From Vibrio ulleungensis (GTDB lineage: Bacteria > Pseudomonadota > Gammaproteobacteria > Enterobacterales > Vibrionaceae), in assembly GCF_016900875.1 (NCBI RefSeq), contig NZ_JAFEUM010000006.1, forward strand, positions 1 through 64,000: a stretch of 64,000 nucleotides of DNA. The letters are read 5' to 3'. This document shows positions 57,211-64,000 of this stretch, one piece after another; position 1 is the first letter of the stretch, and every line of letters starts with the position of its first letter. The notes under the pieces are model-generated. The model saw only the letters and a program-made list of their open reading frames with translations. It did no database searches and was not told the DNA's origin. Made by a program: the position numbers and the translations under genes.

Positions 57211-60012
57211 ATGGCGAACATTCCTGATAACCCATTGATTTTAATTGATGGCTCTTCTTACCTATATCGAGCTTTCCATGCTTATCCTGAATCAATGAGT
57301 AATGGCGATATTCAAACCAACGCAATCTATGGTGTGGTCAATATGCTGCGCAGTATGATGAAGCAGTTTTCATCTGAGCGCATAGCCGTCATTTTTGACG
57401 CCAAAGGCAAAACGTTTCGCGATGACATGTATCCGGAATATAAAGCCAATCGTCCATCTATGCCCAATGAGTTGAGAAGCCAAATAGAGCCACTGCATAA
57501 CATCATTAAAGCCATGGGGTTACCTTTGTTGGTCATTCCTGGTGTCGAAGCCGATGATGTGATTGGAACACTCGCCCATCAAGCCTCTCAGCAAGGTATG
57601 CCTGTATTAATAAGTACTGGCGATAAAGATATGGCGCAGTTGGTTGATGAAAACGTCACTTTGATTAATACCATGACAAATGTGGTCATGGACCCTCAAG
57701 GCGTTGTGGATAAGTTTGGTATTGGTCCAGAACTTATTATCGACTTCTTGGCCTTAATGGGCGACAAGGTCGATAACATTCCGGGCGTACCGGGCGTGGG
57801 CGAAAAAACCGCGCTAGCACTGCTCCAAGGTATTGGTAGCATTGACGATATATATACTCGTCTCGATGATATTGCCCCATTGGGATTCCGTGGTTCGAAA
57901 ACCATGGCCAAAAAACTGACTGAACATGAAGACAACGCCAGGCTGTCGTATGAGCTGGCGACCATTAAACTGGATGTTGAGTTAGAGAATGCGCCAGAGT
58001 CGCTGGTCAAACAAACCCCAAATAAAGATGAGTTGATTGCCCTTTACGGGAAGTACACCTTTAAGTCGTGGCTTAATGAGCTCCTTGAAGGTGGGACTGG
58101 TGAAGTTATTGCTGATGAGAAGTCGGGCCGCACCAGTGTCGCTTCAGGGTCATCGGACGCCTCGTCTGGCCAGCCAACTGGAGACGCTATCACAATTGAT
58201 CGCAGCCAATACCAAACGATTCTGACCGAGGAAGTGTTTGCACAGTGGTTATTTAAACTTGATGCTGCAGATCTGATTGCATTTGATACCGAAACAGACA
58301 GCCTGGATTATATGGAAGCGAACCTAGTAGGTTTGTCGTTTGCGGTTGCAGAAGGCGAAGCAGCTTATGTCCCAGTGGCACACGACTACCTAGATGCTCC
58401 TGCTCAACTCGACAGAAACTGGGTGCTTGAGCAGCTAAAACCCTTGCTAGAAGACGCCAACAAAGCAAAAGTTGGACAGAACCTGAAATACGATGCCAGC
58501 GTGCTAGCGCGTTATGACATAGAGATGCGAGGTATCGCTCACGATACCATGCTTGCGTCATACGTGTTCAATAGTGTTGGTGGCAAGCACGATATGGATA
58601 GCTTGGCACTGCGCTTTTTGCAACACTCATGCATCTCGTTTGAGCAAATTGCAGGCAAAGGTAAAAAGCAACTTACGTTTAATCAGATTGATTTAGAGCA
58701 AGCGTCTCCGTATGCCGCTGAAGATGCTGATGTTACGCTTCGACTGCATAACAGTATTCAAAAAGGTATCGCCGGAAACGAAGGCTTAGAGCGAATCTAT
58801 ACTGATATCGAAGTGCCTTTAGTCCCCGTTTTATCCAAAATTGAGCGCACAGGCGTCTTGATCGATGCCATGAAGCTGAATACTCAATCGCAAGAAATTG
58901 CTCAGCGCTTAGATGAGCTGGAAAAGAAAGCGTACGAATTGGCTGAGCAGGAGTTTAATCTTAACTCCCCTAAGCAGCTACAAGCGATTTTGTTTGAGAA
59001 AATGGGCTTACCGGTTGTTAAGAAAACCGCGTCCGGCGCTCCATCGACTAATGAAGAAGTGCTGCAAGAACTGGCACTGGACTACCCACTTCCTAAGTTA
59101 ATTTTGGAATATCGAGGATTGGCAAAGTTAAAGTCGACCTATACTGACAAGCTGCCAAAAATGATTAAGCCTCAGACAGGGCGAGTCCATACGTCTTATC
59201 ATCAAGCGGTTGCGGCGACAGGCCGTCTGTCATCTACCGATCCAAACTTGCAAAATATCCCTATCCGAAATGAAGAAGGTCGTCGTATACGCCAAGCGTT
59301 CATTGCGCCAACAGGCTACAAAATTTTAGCGGTGGATTACTCTCAAATTGAGTTGCGGATTATGGCGCATCTCTCTGGCGATCCAGCACTACTTGAAGCG
59401 TTCCGTGACGGTAAAGATATCCACGCCGCTACAGCGGCCGAGATCATGGGGACCACATTAGAATCAGTCACCAGTGAGCAGCGCCGACGAGCTAAAGCGG
59501 TAAACTTTGGACTCATATATGGTATGAGTGCGTTTGGCTTGGCGAAGCAGCTTGGGATCCCACGCGGCGAAGCGCAGCACTATATGGACACCTACTTTGA
59601 GCGCTACCCTGGTGTGTTGCAATATATGGAAGAGACTCGTAGCGCAGCAACCGATCAAGGGTTTGTCGAAACTATTTATGGGCGACGCCTATACCTTCCA
59701 GAAATAAAGTCTCCTAACGGAATGCGTCGTAAAGGCGCAGAACGGGCCGCAATTAACGCACCAATGCAAGGTACCGCTGCCGACGTGATTAAGAAGGCAA
59801 TGTTATTGGTGGATGCGTGGCTAGTAGAACGAGACTCTGATGATGTTCGAATGCTTATGCAAGTGCACGATGAACTGGTGTTTGAGGTGAGAGAAGAGTG
59901 CCTTGAAGAGGTAGAAGCTAAAATCTGTGAGCTGATGGAGTCTGCTGCAGACTTATCGGTACCGCTAATCGCCGAAGCTGGACACGGCATCAACTGGGAC
60001 GAAGCCCACTAA
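57211..60012 (+). CDS. polA: DNA polymerase I
   Basis: The 933-aa enzyme has the 5'-3' exonuclease domain at the N-terminus ([25 protein letters not shown]), the 3'-5' exonuclease domain with intact FDTETDSLD (about residue 358), and the polymerase domain with [26 protein letters not shown] and [10 protein letters not shown]. Proofreading is thus predicted to be active. I start it at ATG 57211 ([16 protein letters not shown]), matching homologues. An in-frame GTG 48 nt earlier would add 16 unconserved residues. Confidence 0.97.
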   Translation: MANIPDNPLILIDGSSYLYRAFHAYPESMSNGDIQTNAIYGVVNMLRSMMKQFSSERIAVIFDAKGKTFRDDMYPEYKANRPSMPNELRSQIEPLHNIIKAMGLPLLVIPGVEADDVIGTLAHQASQQGMPVLISTGDKDMAQLVDENVTLINTMTNVVMDPQGVVDKFGIGPELIIDFLALMGDKVDNIPGVPGVGEKTALALLQGIGSIDDIYTRLDDIAPLGFRGSKTMAKKLTEHEDNARLSYELATIKLDVELENAPESLVKQTPNKDELIALYGKYTFKSWLNELLEGGTGEVIADEKSGRTSVASGSSDASSGQPTGDAITIDRSQYQTILTEEVFAQWLFKLDAADLIAFDTETDSLDYMEANLVGLSFAVAEGEAAYVPVAHDYLDAPAQLDRNWVLEQLKPLLEDANKAKVGQNLKYDASVLARYDIEMRGIAHDTMLASYVFNSVGGKHDMDSLALRFLQHSCISFEQIAGKGKKQLTFNQIDLEQASPYAAEDADVTLRLHNSIQKGIAGNEGLERIYTDIEVPLVPVLSKIERTGVLIDAMKLNTQSQEIAQRLDELEKKAYELAEQEFNLNSPKQLQAILFEKMGLPVVKKTASGAPSTNEEVLQELALDYPLPKLILEYRGLAKLKSTYTDKLPKMIKPQTGRVHTSYHQAVAATGRLSSTDPNLQNIPIRNEEGRRIRQAFIAPTGYKILAVDYSQIELRIMAHLSGDPALLEAFRDGKDIHAATAAEIMGTTLESVTSEQRRRAKAVNFGLIYGMSAFGLAKQLGIPRGEAQHYMDTYFERYPGVLQYMEETRSAATDQGFVETIYGRRLYLPEIKSPNGMRRKGAERAAINAPMQGTAADVIKKAMLLVDAWLVERDSDDVRMLMQVHDELVFEVREECLEEVEAKICELMESAADLSVPLIAEAGHGINWDEAH

Positions 60013-60021
60013 ACAAACAAT

Positions 60022-60060
60022 AAAAAAAGGATCTTTGGTTACACAAAGATCCTTTTTTTT
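60022..60060 (+). terminator. Terminator of polA
   Basis: AGGATCTTTG pairs with CAAAGATCCT around a short loop, extended by A7 and T8, starting 10 nt after the polA stop. This is a strong intrinsic terminator. Confidence 0.92.
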
Positions 60061-60293
60061 CATCAGCGCGAATAGCATTCAATGCTCATTGGCGCTCTCT
60101 AGCATCAATGTTCTCCCCACCACTATATCGACGGATACCAAGCCCATTACATTTTTGGGAGCCTGTTTGCTTTTTTGAATCCTCAATTGTTAAATCTTTC
60201 TGAATCAATGCTTTATGCTGTACGGTAACTATTTTTGAAAAAAAACAACAAAAACGGTTTCTTTTTTAGTCGGAATTGGGTATATTTGAAGAC

Positions 60294-60398
60294 GTAGGGT
60301 ACAGAGGTAAGATGTTCTATCTTTCAGACCTTTTGTTTCACGTTATTGGAATTAGAATAATTCAGCAGCCTCAATCGATATGATTGGGGCTTTTTTTA
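60294..60398 (+). ncRNA. spf: Spot 42 RNA
   Basis: The 5' half, GTAGGGTACAGAGGTAAGAT and then GTTCTATCTTTCAGACCTTT, is nearly identical to E. coli Spot 42. TATATT (60281-60286) is a well-placed -10. The terminator stem GCCTCAATC pairs with GATTGGGGC, followed by T7. Spot 42 represses carbon-use genes and is itself repressed by CRP-cAMP in E. coli. The polA-spf-engB order is conserved. Confidence 0.95.
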
Positions 60399-60522
60399 TG
60401 CCTAAAATTGAGAGGCTGAGCCACTATTCTGTTCTCATCCCCCTATCTACGCCCCCTAATTGTGACAAAGGTCGCAGTTGTTGTTCTGTACTACTTAGGT
60501 ATGACAATACAAAAACAGTGCG

Positions 60523-60563
60523 AAAAAAAAGCCAAGATATTGAGTATTTTACTCATCTTGGCT
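60523..60563 (-). terminator. Terminator of engB
   Basis: AGCCAAGAT (60530-60538) pairs with ATCTTGGCT (60555-60563), with an inner GAGTA/TACTC extension. On the minus strand it ends in T8. It lies about 80 nt after the engB stop codon. Confidence 0.85.
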
Positions 60564-60645
60564 CGATAACTTTATTTTGGGCCTTATGTAATATAATTAC
60601 ATTTTAGACTGAAAATAAGAGGTCAACGTAAGAGAGGTAACTATC

Positions 60646-61338
60646 TTAAGTTGACTGTGGTGGTAATTGATTAACATCTTCGTTGCTAGTTTCTAAAGAG
60701 TCTGTTTCATCCGTTTCGATGAGAGCTGGTGCAAACCAAGTGTCTAGCTTGGCGCGCAGTTGATCTACACCTATTCCCTTGAGTGACGAGAACATATCCA
60801 CACTTACATCACCACCAAACGCTAAAGAGGCGTCACGGATCTTTAGCAATTGGGCTTTTCGTGCTCCGCTTTTTAATTTATCGGCTTTGGTAAGTAAAAC
60901 TTGAACGGGTATACCGCTATCCACAGCCCAGTAGATCATTTGTTGATCGAGGTCTTTCATTGGATGTCGAATGTCCATTAGTACGACTAATCCTTTTAAA
61001 CATTCGCGCTTTTGCAGGTACTCGCCCAAAGACTTCTGCCACTTTTTCTTCATCTCTAGTGGAACTTGTGCAAACCCATACCCCGGTAAATCGACAATAT
61101 GGCAATGGTCTCGTACTTTGAATAAGTTGATCAATTGGGTGCGACCAGGGGTTTTACTGGTTTTGGCTAAACTTCTTTGGTTGGTCAAGCGATTGAGTGC
61201 ACTCGATTTACCCGCGTTAGAGCGACCGGCAAAAGCAACTTCAATGCCTTGGTCTTCAGGAAGGTGGCGAATATCGGGGGCACTAGTAATAAAGTGCGTG
61301 TTTTGGTAGAAAATTTTTTCGCTCACTGTTAACTCCAT
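60646..61338 (-). CDS. engB: Ribosome-biogenesis GTPase EngB (YihA/YsxC)
   Basis: The 230-aa GTPase has the P-loop [15 protein letters not shown] as switch I, DLPGYG as G3 and TKADK as G4. The family length is about 200-210 aa, and the extra is an acidic C-terminal tail (about 205-230). EngB helps large-subunit assembly and is essential in many bacteria. It is opposite to polA and Spot 42, with cytochrome c4 divergent. Confidence 0.96.
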   Translation of the reverse strand: MELTVSEKIFYQNTHFITSAPDIRHLPEDQGIEVAFAGRSNAGKSSALNRLTNQRSLAKTSKTPGRTQLINLFKVRDHCHIVDLPGYGFAQVPLEMKKKWQKSLGEYLQKRECLKGLVVLMDIRHPMKDLDQQMIYWAVDSGIPVQVLLTKADKLKSGARKAQLLKIRDASLAFGGDVSVDMFSSLKGIGVDQLRAKLDTWFAPALIETDETDSLETSNEDVNQLPPQST

Positions 61339-61466
61339 CGCGACTTTGTGTAGTCGATTGATTACTTTTTTGTGAATTTGTGTAAAATAGCCGTGCTCGG
61401 CATAGGGTCGTTGATTGTATCACGACTCTTACCCACTGGAAGCTCAATAATTATAAACGGATTGTC

Positions 61467-62099
61467 ATGAAGAAATTAGCGCTACTATTCTCTCTATTGG
61501 CTGGCTGCTCAACTTGGGCGCTTGCAAACGACGCTCAAGGAAACATTGAGGCGGGTCTAGCCAAATCACAAACCTGTGTTGCCTGTCATGGTGCAGACGG
61601 TAATAGCCAGTTAACGAACTACCCGAAGATCGCTGGGCAGCATGCAAGGTACATCGAAAAACAGTTAAAAGAATTTAAGCTCGGTATGACCACCAATGGT
61701 AAACAAGGTCGTTACGATGCAGTGATGGGTGGGATGGCATTGCCATTATCCGATCAAGATATTTTAGACCTGTCGGCGTATTACTCTTCTTTGCCTATGT
61801 CTGAAAACAACACACCAGAAGACGTTGTCGACGTAGGTAAAGTGTTATACAACGCGGGCGATGCAGAGCGTGGTCTAGTTGCGTGTATTGCATGTCATGG
61901 TCCACGTGGTAATGGTACAGAGTTGTCAGGATTCCCCAAGATTTCTGGCCAGCATGCCGATTACAACAAATTACAACTCACCAAGTTTAAAGCCGCTGAG
62001 CGCAATAATGATCTCAACGGCATGATGCAAGATATTGCTATCAAATTGACCGACGCCGAAATTGACGCGCTGTCAAAATACGTAGGCGGCTTACACTAG
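61467..62099 (+). CDS. Cytochrome c4, diheme
   Basis: The 210-aa protein has a signal peptide (cleavage after ALA near residue 20) and two c-type heme sites, CVACH (37-41) and CIACH (140-144), in duplicated halves with PKIAGQHA and PKISGQHA. Axial methionines are likely in GGMALPLS and MMQDIAIKL. Cytochrome c4 carries electrons to terminal oxidases in the periplasm. Confidence 0.95.
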   Translation: MKKLALLFSLLAGCSTWALANDAQGNIEAGLAKSQTCVACHGADGNSQLTNYPKIAGQHARYIEKQLKEFKLGMTTNGKQGRYDAVMGGMALPLSDQDILDLSAYYSSLPMSENNTPEDVVDVGKVLYNAGDAERGLVACIACHGPRGNGTELSGFPKISGQHADYNKLQLTKFKAAERNNDLNGMMQDIAIKLTDAEIDALSKYVGGLH

Positions 62100-62127
62100 T
62101 TTATCGCTGATTGCATCAAGCTCTAAC

Positions 62128-62165
62128 AATAAGGCAGCTTTGCACAAAGCTGCCTTATTCGTATT
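62128..62165 (+). terminator. Terminator of the cytochrome c4 gene
   Basis: A 15-bp stem (62128-62142 with 62145-62159, AATAAGGCAGC type) begins 29 nt after the stop codon. The T tract after it is weak. Confidence 0.75.
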
Positions 62166-62242
62166 CATTCCCGCAATATCAAAATAATCTTTCATAGTTC
62201 GTTGCACGCAATTATTGATTCACAGCTATTATCCCTACTATG

Positions 62243-62266
62243 TGTAAGACATTTGCCACTCTTACC
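62243..62266. promoter_or_regulatory. Possible VarA/UvrY-type upstream inverted repeat
   Basis: TGTAAG (62243-62248) and CTTACC (62261-62266) match the half-sites of the GacA/UvrY/VarA box (TGTAAG-N6-CTTACA), but the spacer is 12 nt instead of 6 and the second half has one mismatch. It is about 160-190 bp upstream of the Csr-type RNA, a distance like that in csrB promoters. Treat as suggestive only. Confidence 0.35.
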
Positions 62267-62409
62267 TAGCTATCTTTGATGTATCAATACTGTTAACTTC
62301 AATAAAAACAATGTATTGAATGATTGGTTTGTTGTGTGGTTTTCACTGTGTGAGCTTCATCAAGCACTATTGCCAAAAAACACTGTTAAATTAGTTCCAT
62401 CTTCTAGAG

Positions 62410-62669
62410 AACATCCTCTAAAGGACAAAATAGATAGAGCAGTGGAGGGCACTATTTATTTTCAATAGGAAAACGCTGCAATGGATAGCAGCTAACAAGG
62501 ATGGTTGAGTCGCAACTTCGCGCAAATGGAACATCACCGAGGACGGTGACCGTCTAGGATGGATTAGGGAAGCAAAAATCATCAGGACGATGAACTACAA
62601 CGAATTTGGTACGGAAGCCGTAACAATAGATGGACTTTGTAGGCGACAGGTTTTTCCTGTCGCTTTTTT
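62410..62669 (+). ncRNA. CsrB/CsrC-like CsrA-sequestering small RNA
   Basis: There are 13 GGA trinucleotides between 62423 and 62634, where about 3 are expected. Several are in hairpin loops, the form CsrA binds: GCTGC-AATGGATA-GCAGC (62475-62492), TCACCG-AGGA-CGGTGA (62534-62549), TCATC-AGGAC-GATGA (62579-62593), and TACGG-AAG-CCGTA (62610-62622). It ends at GCGACAGG/CCTGTCGC (62643-62663) with T6. There is no ORF. Vibrios make CsrB, CsrC and CsrD, and I cannot tell which this is. The 5' end is a guess. Confidence 0.8.
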
Positions 62670-62806
62670 CTTTTTAGTCTAGGGTAATTCAACCCCAAGT
62701 CACGCCATTTCACTCATAGATTTTGTCGAATTTTCCTCCACTCTTGCCTCATAATCTGCTATGTTTCGCCTCCTCCTAGTCAATCCCTAGTTAATGGAGC
62801 ATAGAA

Positions 62807-63454
62807 ATGAATGAGTGTCCGCTCTGTCATCAGTCCGATAGCGAGTTTTATCACCAAGATAAACGCCGTATTTATCGCCAATGTCAGCGCTGCCAATTGG
62901 TGTTTGTAGAGCCCCACTTTCGTTTAGATGCTGACGCTGAAAAAGCTTGTTATGACCATCATCAGAATGACCCTTATAATGATGGGTATCGACAATTCTT
63001 ATCAAGAATGTCGACCCCACTCTGTGAGCGTATTAATACTGATGCTAAAGGGCTAGATTTTGGGTGTGGACCAGGTCCTGCTCTGGCATACATGTTGAGA
63101 GAGCATGGGTACAGCGTCAATCTGTTCGATATTTACTATCATCCAGATCCCAATCCGCTATCACAGACGTATGACTTTGTGACGGCGACGGAAGTGATTG
63201 AGCATTTGTATCAGCCCGATATAATTTGGTCTCAATGGCTAAATTTGCTTAACCCAGGTGGTTGGCTTGGAGTGATGACCAAAATGGTCATTGATGTTGA
63301 GGCATTTGCCTCGTGGCACTACAAAAATGACGTTACGCACGTCTGTTTTTACAGTAGAGCTACTTTTGAATACTTGGCCAATAGAGACGGGCTGCAGCTA
63401 GACTTTATTGGCAACGATGTGATCCTGTTGAGGAAACCCGAACATGAGTCGTAA
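62807..63454 (+). CDS. Class I SAM-dependent methyltransferase with N-terminal zinc-ribbon-like motif
   Basis: The 215-aa protein starts MNECPLCHQSD. CPLC (4-7) and CQRC (26-29) form a C-x2-C pair-of-pairs like a zinc ribbon. The SAM motif is LDFGCGPGPAL (about 83-93), and VTATEVIEHLYQPD fits the acidic and post-motif II segments of class I enzymes. The substrate is unknown. It overlaps the yihI start by 11 nt. Confidence 0.85.
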   Translation: MNECPLCHQSDSEFYHQDKRRIYRQCQRCQLVFVEPHFRLDADAEKACYDHHQNDPYNDGYRQFLSRMSTPLCERINTDAKGLDFGCGPGPALAYMLREHGYSVNLFDIYYHPDPNPLSQTYDFVTATEVIEHLYQPDIIWSQWLNLLNPGGWLGVMTKMVIDVEAFASWHYKNDVTHVCFYSRATFEYLANRDGLQLDFIGNDVILLRKPEHES

Positions 63455-64000
63455 TAAAAAATCGAGAAAACCAGGCGCCGGCGGCGAAGTGGATGTGATT
63501 GTTGTACGTAATCGTACAGAATCTGATGTAGAAGGGCGTCTACGTAAAAAAGCGAAAAAGCGCAAAGGACTTAAAACCGGCAGCCGCCATTCAGACGGTA
63601 GCGATAACGCTGTTCGTGGAAACGGTATCGCGCGCGACCCTCGCCTTGGCAGTAAGAAGAAAATTCCTTTGGTGGTAGAAGCCAAGAAAAAACCATCCAA
63701 ATCTGAGAAAAAACGCTCAGCAAAACAAGAGTTAGAGCTGCTCGAAAATGATGCTCAACTTTTGGTACTGCTTGACCGCTTAGACAATGGCGAATCCTTG
63801 GGTGCAGGCCTACAACAGTACGTTGATCAGAAGCTATCTCGCATTGAAGTGCTCATGAACCAACTTGGCCTACTGGACGACAATGATTTTGAAGACGAAA
63901 TCGAGCCACAAGAAGCGCCACAGCCTCAAAAAGCCAAAACGAAAGCGAAAAGCAAAACGGATGATGCACTGCTCAACGAGTTTGAAAACTTAGATTGGGA
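63444..64000 (+). CDS. yihI: YihI, GTPase-activating protein for Der (partial at window end)
   Basis: ATG 63444 lies 11 nt inside the end of the methyltransferase gene, with AGGAAACCCG in front. The product begins MSRNKKSRKPGAGGEVDVIV, with basic, Lys-rich segments, then an acidic C-terminal region with LDRLDNGESLGAGLQQYVD as in YihI. YihI stimulates the GTPase activity of the ribosome-assembly factor Der. The ORF is open at the window edge (LLNEFENLDW). Confidence 0.92.
   Translation, partial: MSRNKKSRKPGAGGEVDVIVVRNRTESDVEGRLRKKAKKRKGLKTGSRHSDGSDNAVRGNGIARDPRLGSKKKIPLVVEAKKKPSKSEKKRSAKQELELLENDAQLLVLLDRLDNGESLGAGLQQYVDQKLSRIEVLMNQLGLLDDNDFEDEIEPQEAPQPQKAKTKAKSKTDDALLNEFENLDW

Overview
The window reads as chromosomal DNA of a gamma-proteobacterium of the family Vibrionaceae, most likely the genus Vibrio. 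The evidence is gene content and order (hemCDXY divergent from cyaA; cyaY-lptM-lysA-dapF-DUF484-xerC-yigB; ubiE-ubiJ-ubiB-tatABC; polA-spf-engB-yihI), proteins close to their enterobacterial and vibrio counterparts, a Vibrio-type RyhB beside polA, and moderate G+C. There is no prophage, insertion sequence or CRISPR array. Nearly all of it is core genome with a few small accessory blocks.

Layout. 1-622: the 3' end of a 23S rRNA gene, 5S rRNA and tRNA-Ser(UGA). 678-839: an imperfect 160-bp inverted repeat. 1229-5341 (minus): hemCDXY heme genes. 5459-8179: CRP-controlled cyaA. 8182-13200: cyaY, the small lipoprotein gene lptM, lysA, dapF, a DUF484 gene, xerC and a HAD gene. 13316-15826: a FIST/degenerate-GGDEF/EAL signalling protein. 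15827-19445 (minus): TapT-like DTW protein, a lipoprotein, a Cof-type phosphatase and pldB. 19512-20129: rhtB. 20205-23376: an arsenate-efflux operon (arsR, arsenate-linked GAPDH, a tyrosine-phosphatase-like gene, arsJ). 23464-27779: acyltransferase, yhhM-like, DUF4145, yhhN-like, yecH-like and yhgN genes, with an unlisted 25-codon membrane peptide gene next to a 44-bp palindromic terminator and a PurR-like operator.

28227-33709: a peptide/nickel-type ABC importer (fused double ATPase, binding protein, two permeases). 33856-34818: an LpxR-family gene broken by two in-frame amber codons. 35379-41325: gorA, rlmJ, prlC, asnC and rsmJ. 41399-43502: an iron and stress cluster (a Fur-box-linked Cys/Lys-rich protein, uspA, ftnA, uspB). 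43593-45073: a 41-aa membrane peptide coupled to an O-antigen-ligase-like protein. 45141-49556: an FAD protein, an SH3-like protein, an EamA transporter and rmuC. 49645-54155: ubiquinone accessory genes ubiE-ubiJ-ubiB and tatABC. 54214-61338: tatD, hemB, a GNAT gene, RyhB, polA, Spot 42 and engB. 61467-64000: cytochrome c4, a CsrB/CsrC-like RNA, a methyltransferase and the start of yihI.

Three regulatory RNAs are concentrated in the last 8 kb: RyhB (iron), Spot 42 (carbon/cAMP) and a GGA-rich RNA with several hairpin-presented GGA motifs ending in a terminator, which fits a CsrA-sequestering RNA. With cyaA/CRP and two Fur-type sites, the window holds parts of the cell's global carbon and iron control. 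I found no clearly new multi-gene system. The best candidates for new biology are the Csr-type RNA, the phosphatase in the ars operon, the palindrome-bounded micro-gene, the 41-aa peptide/O-ligase pair and the Fur-linked Cys/Lys-rich protein.
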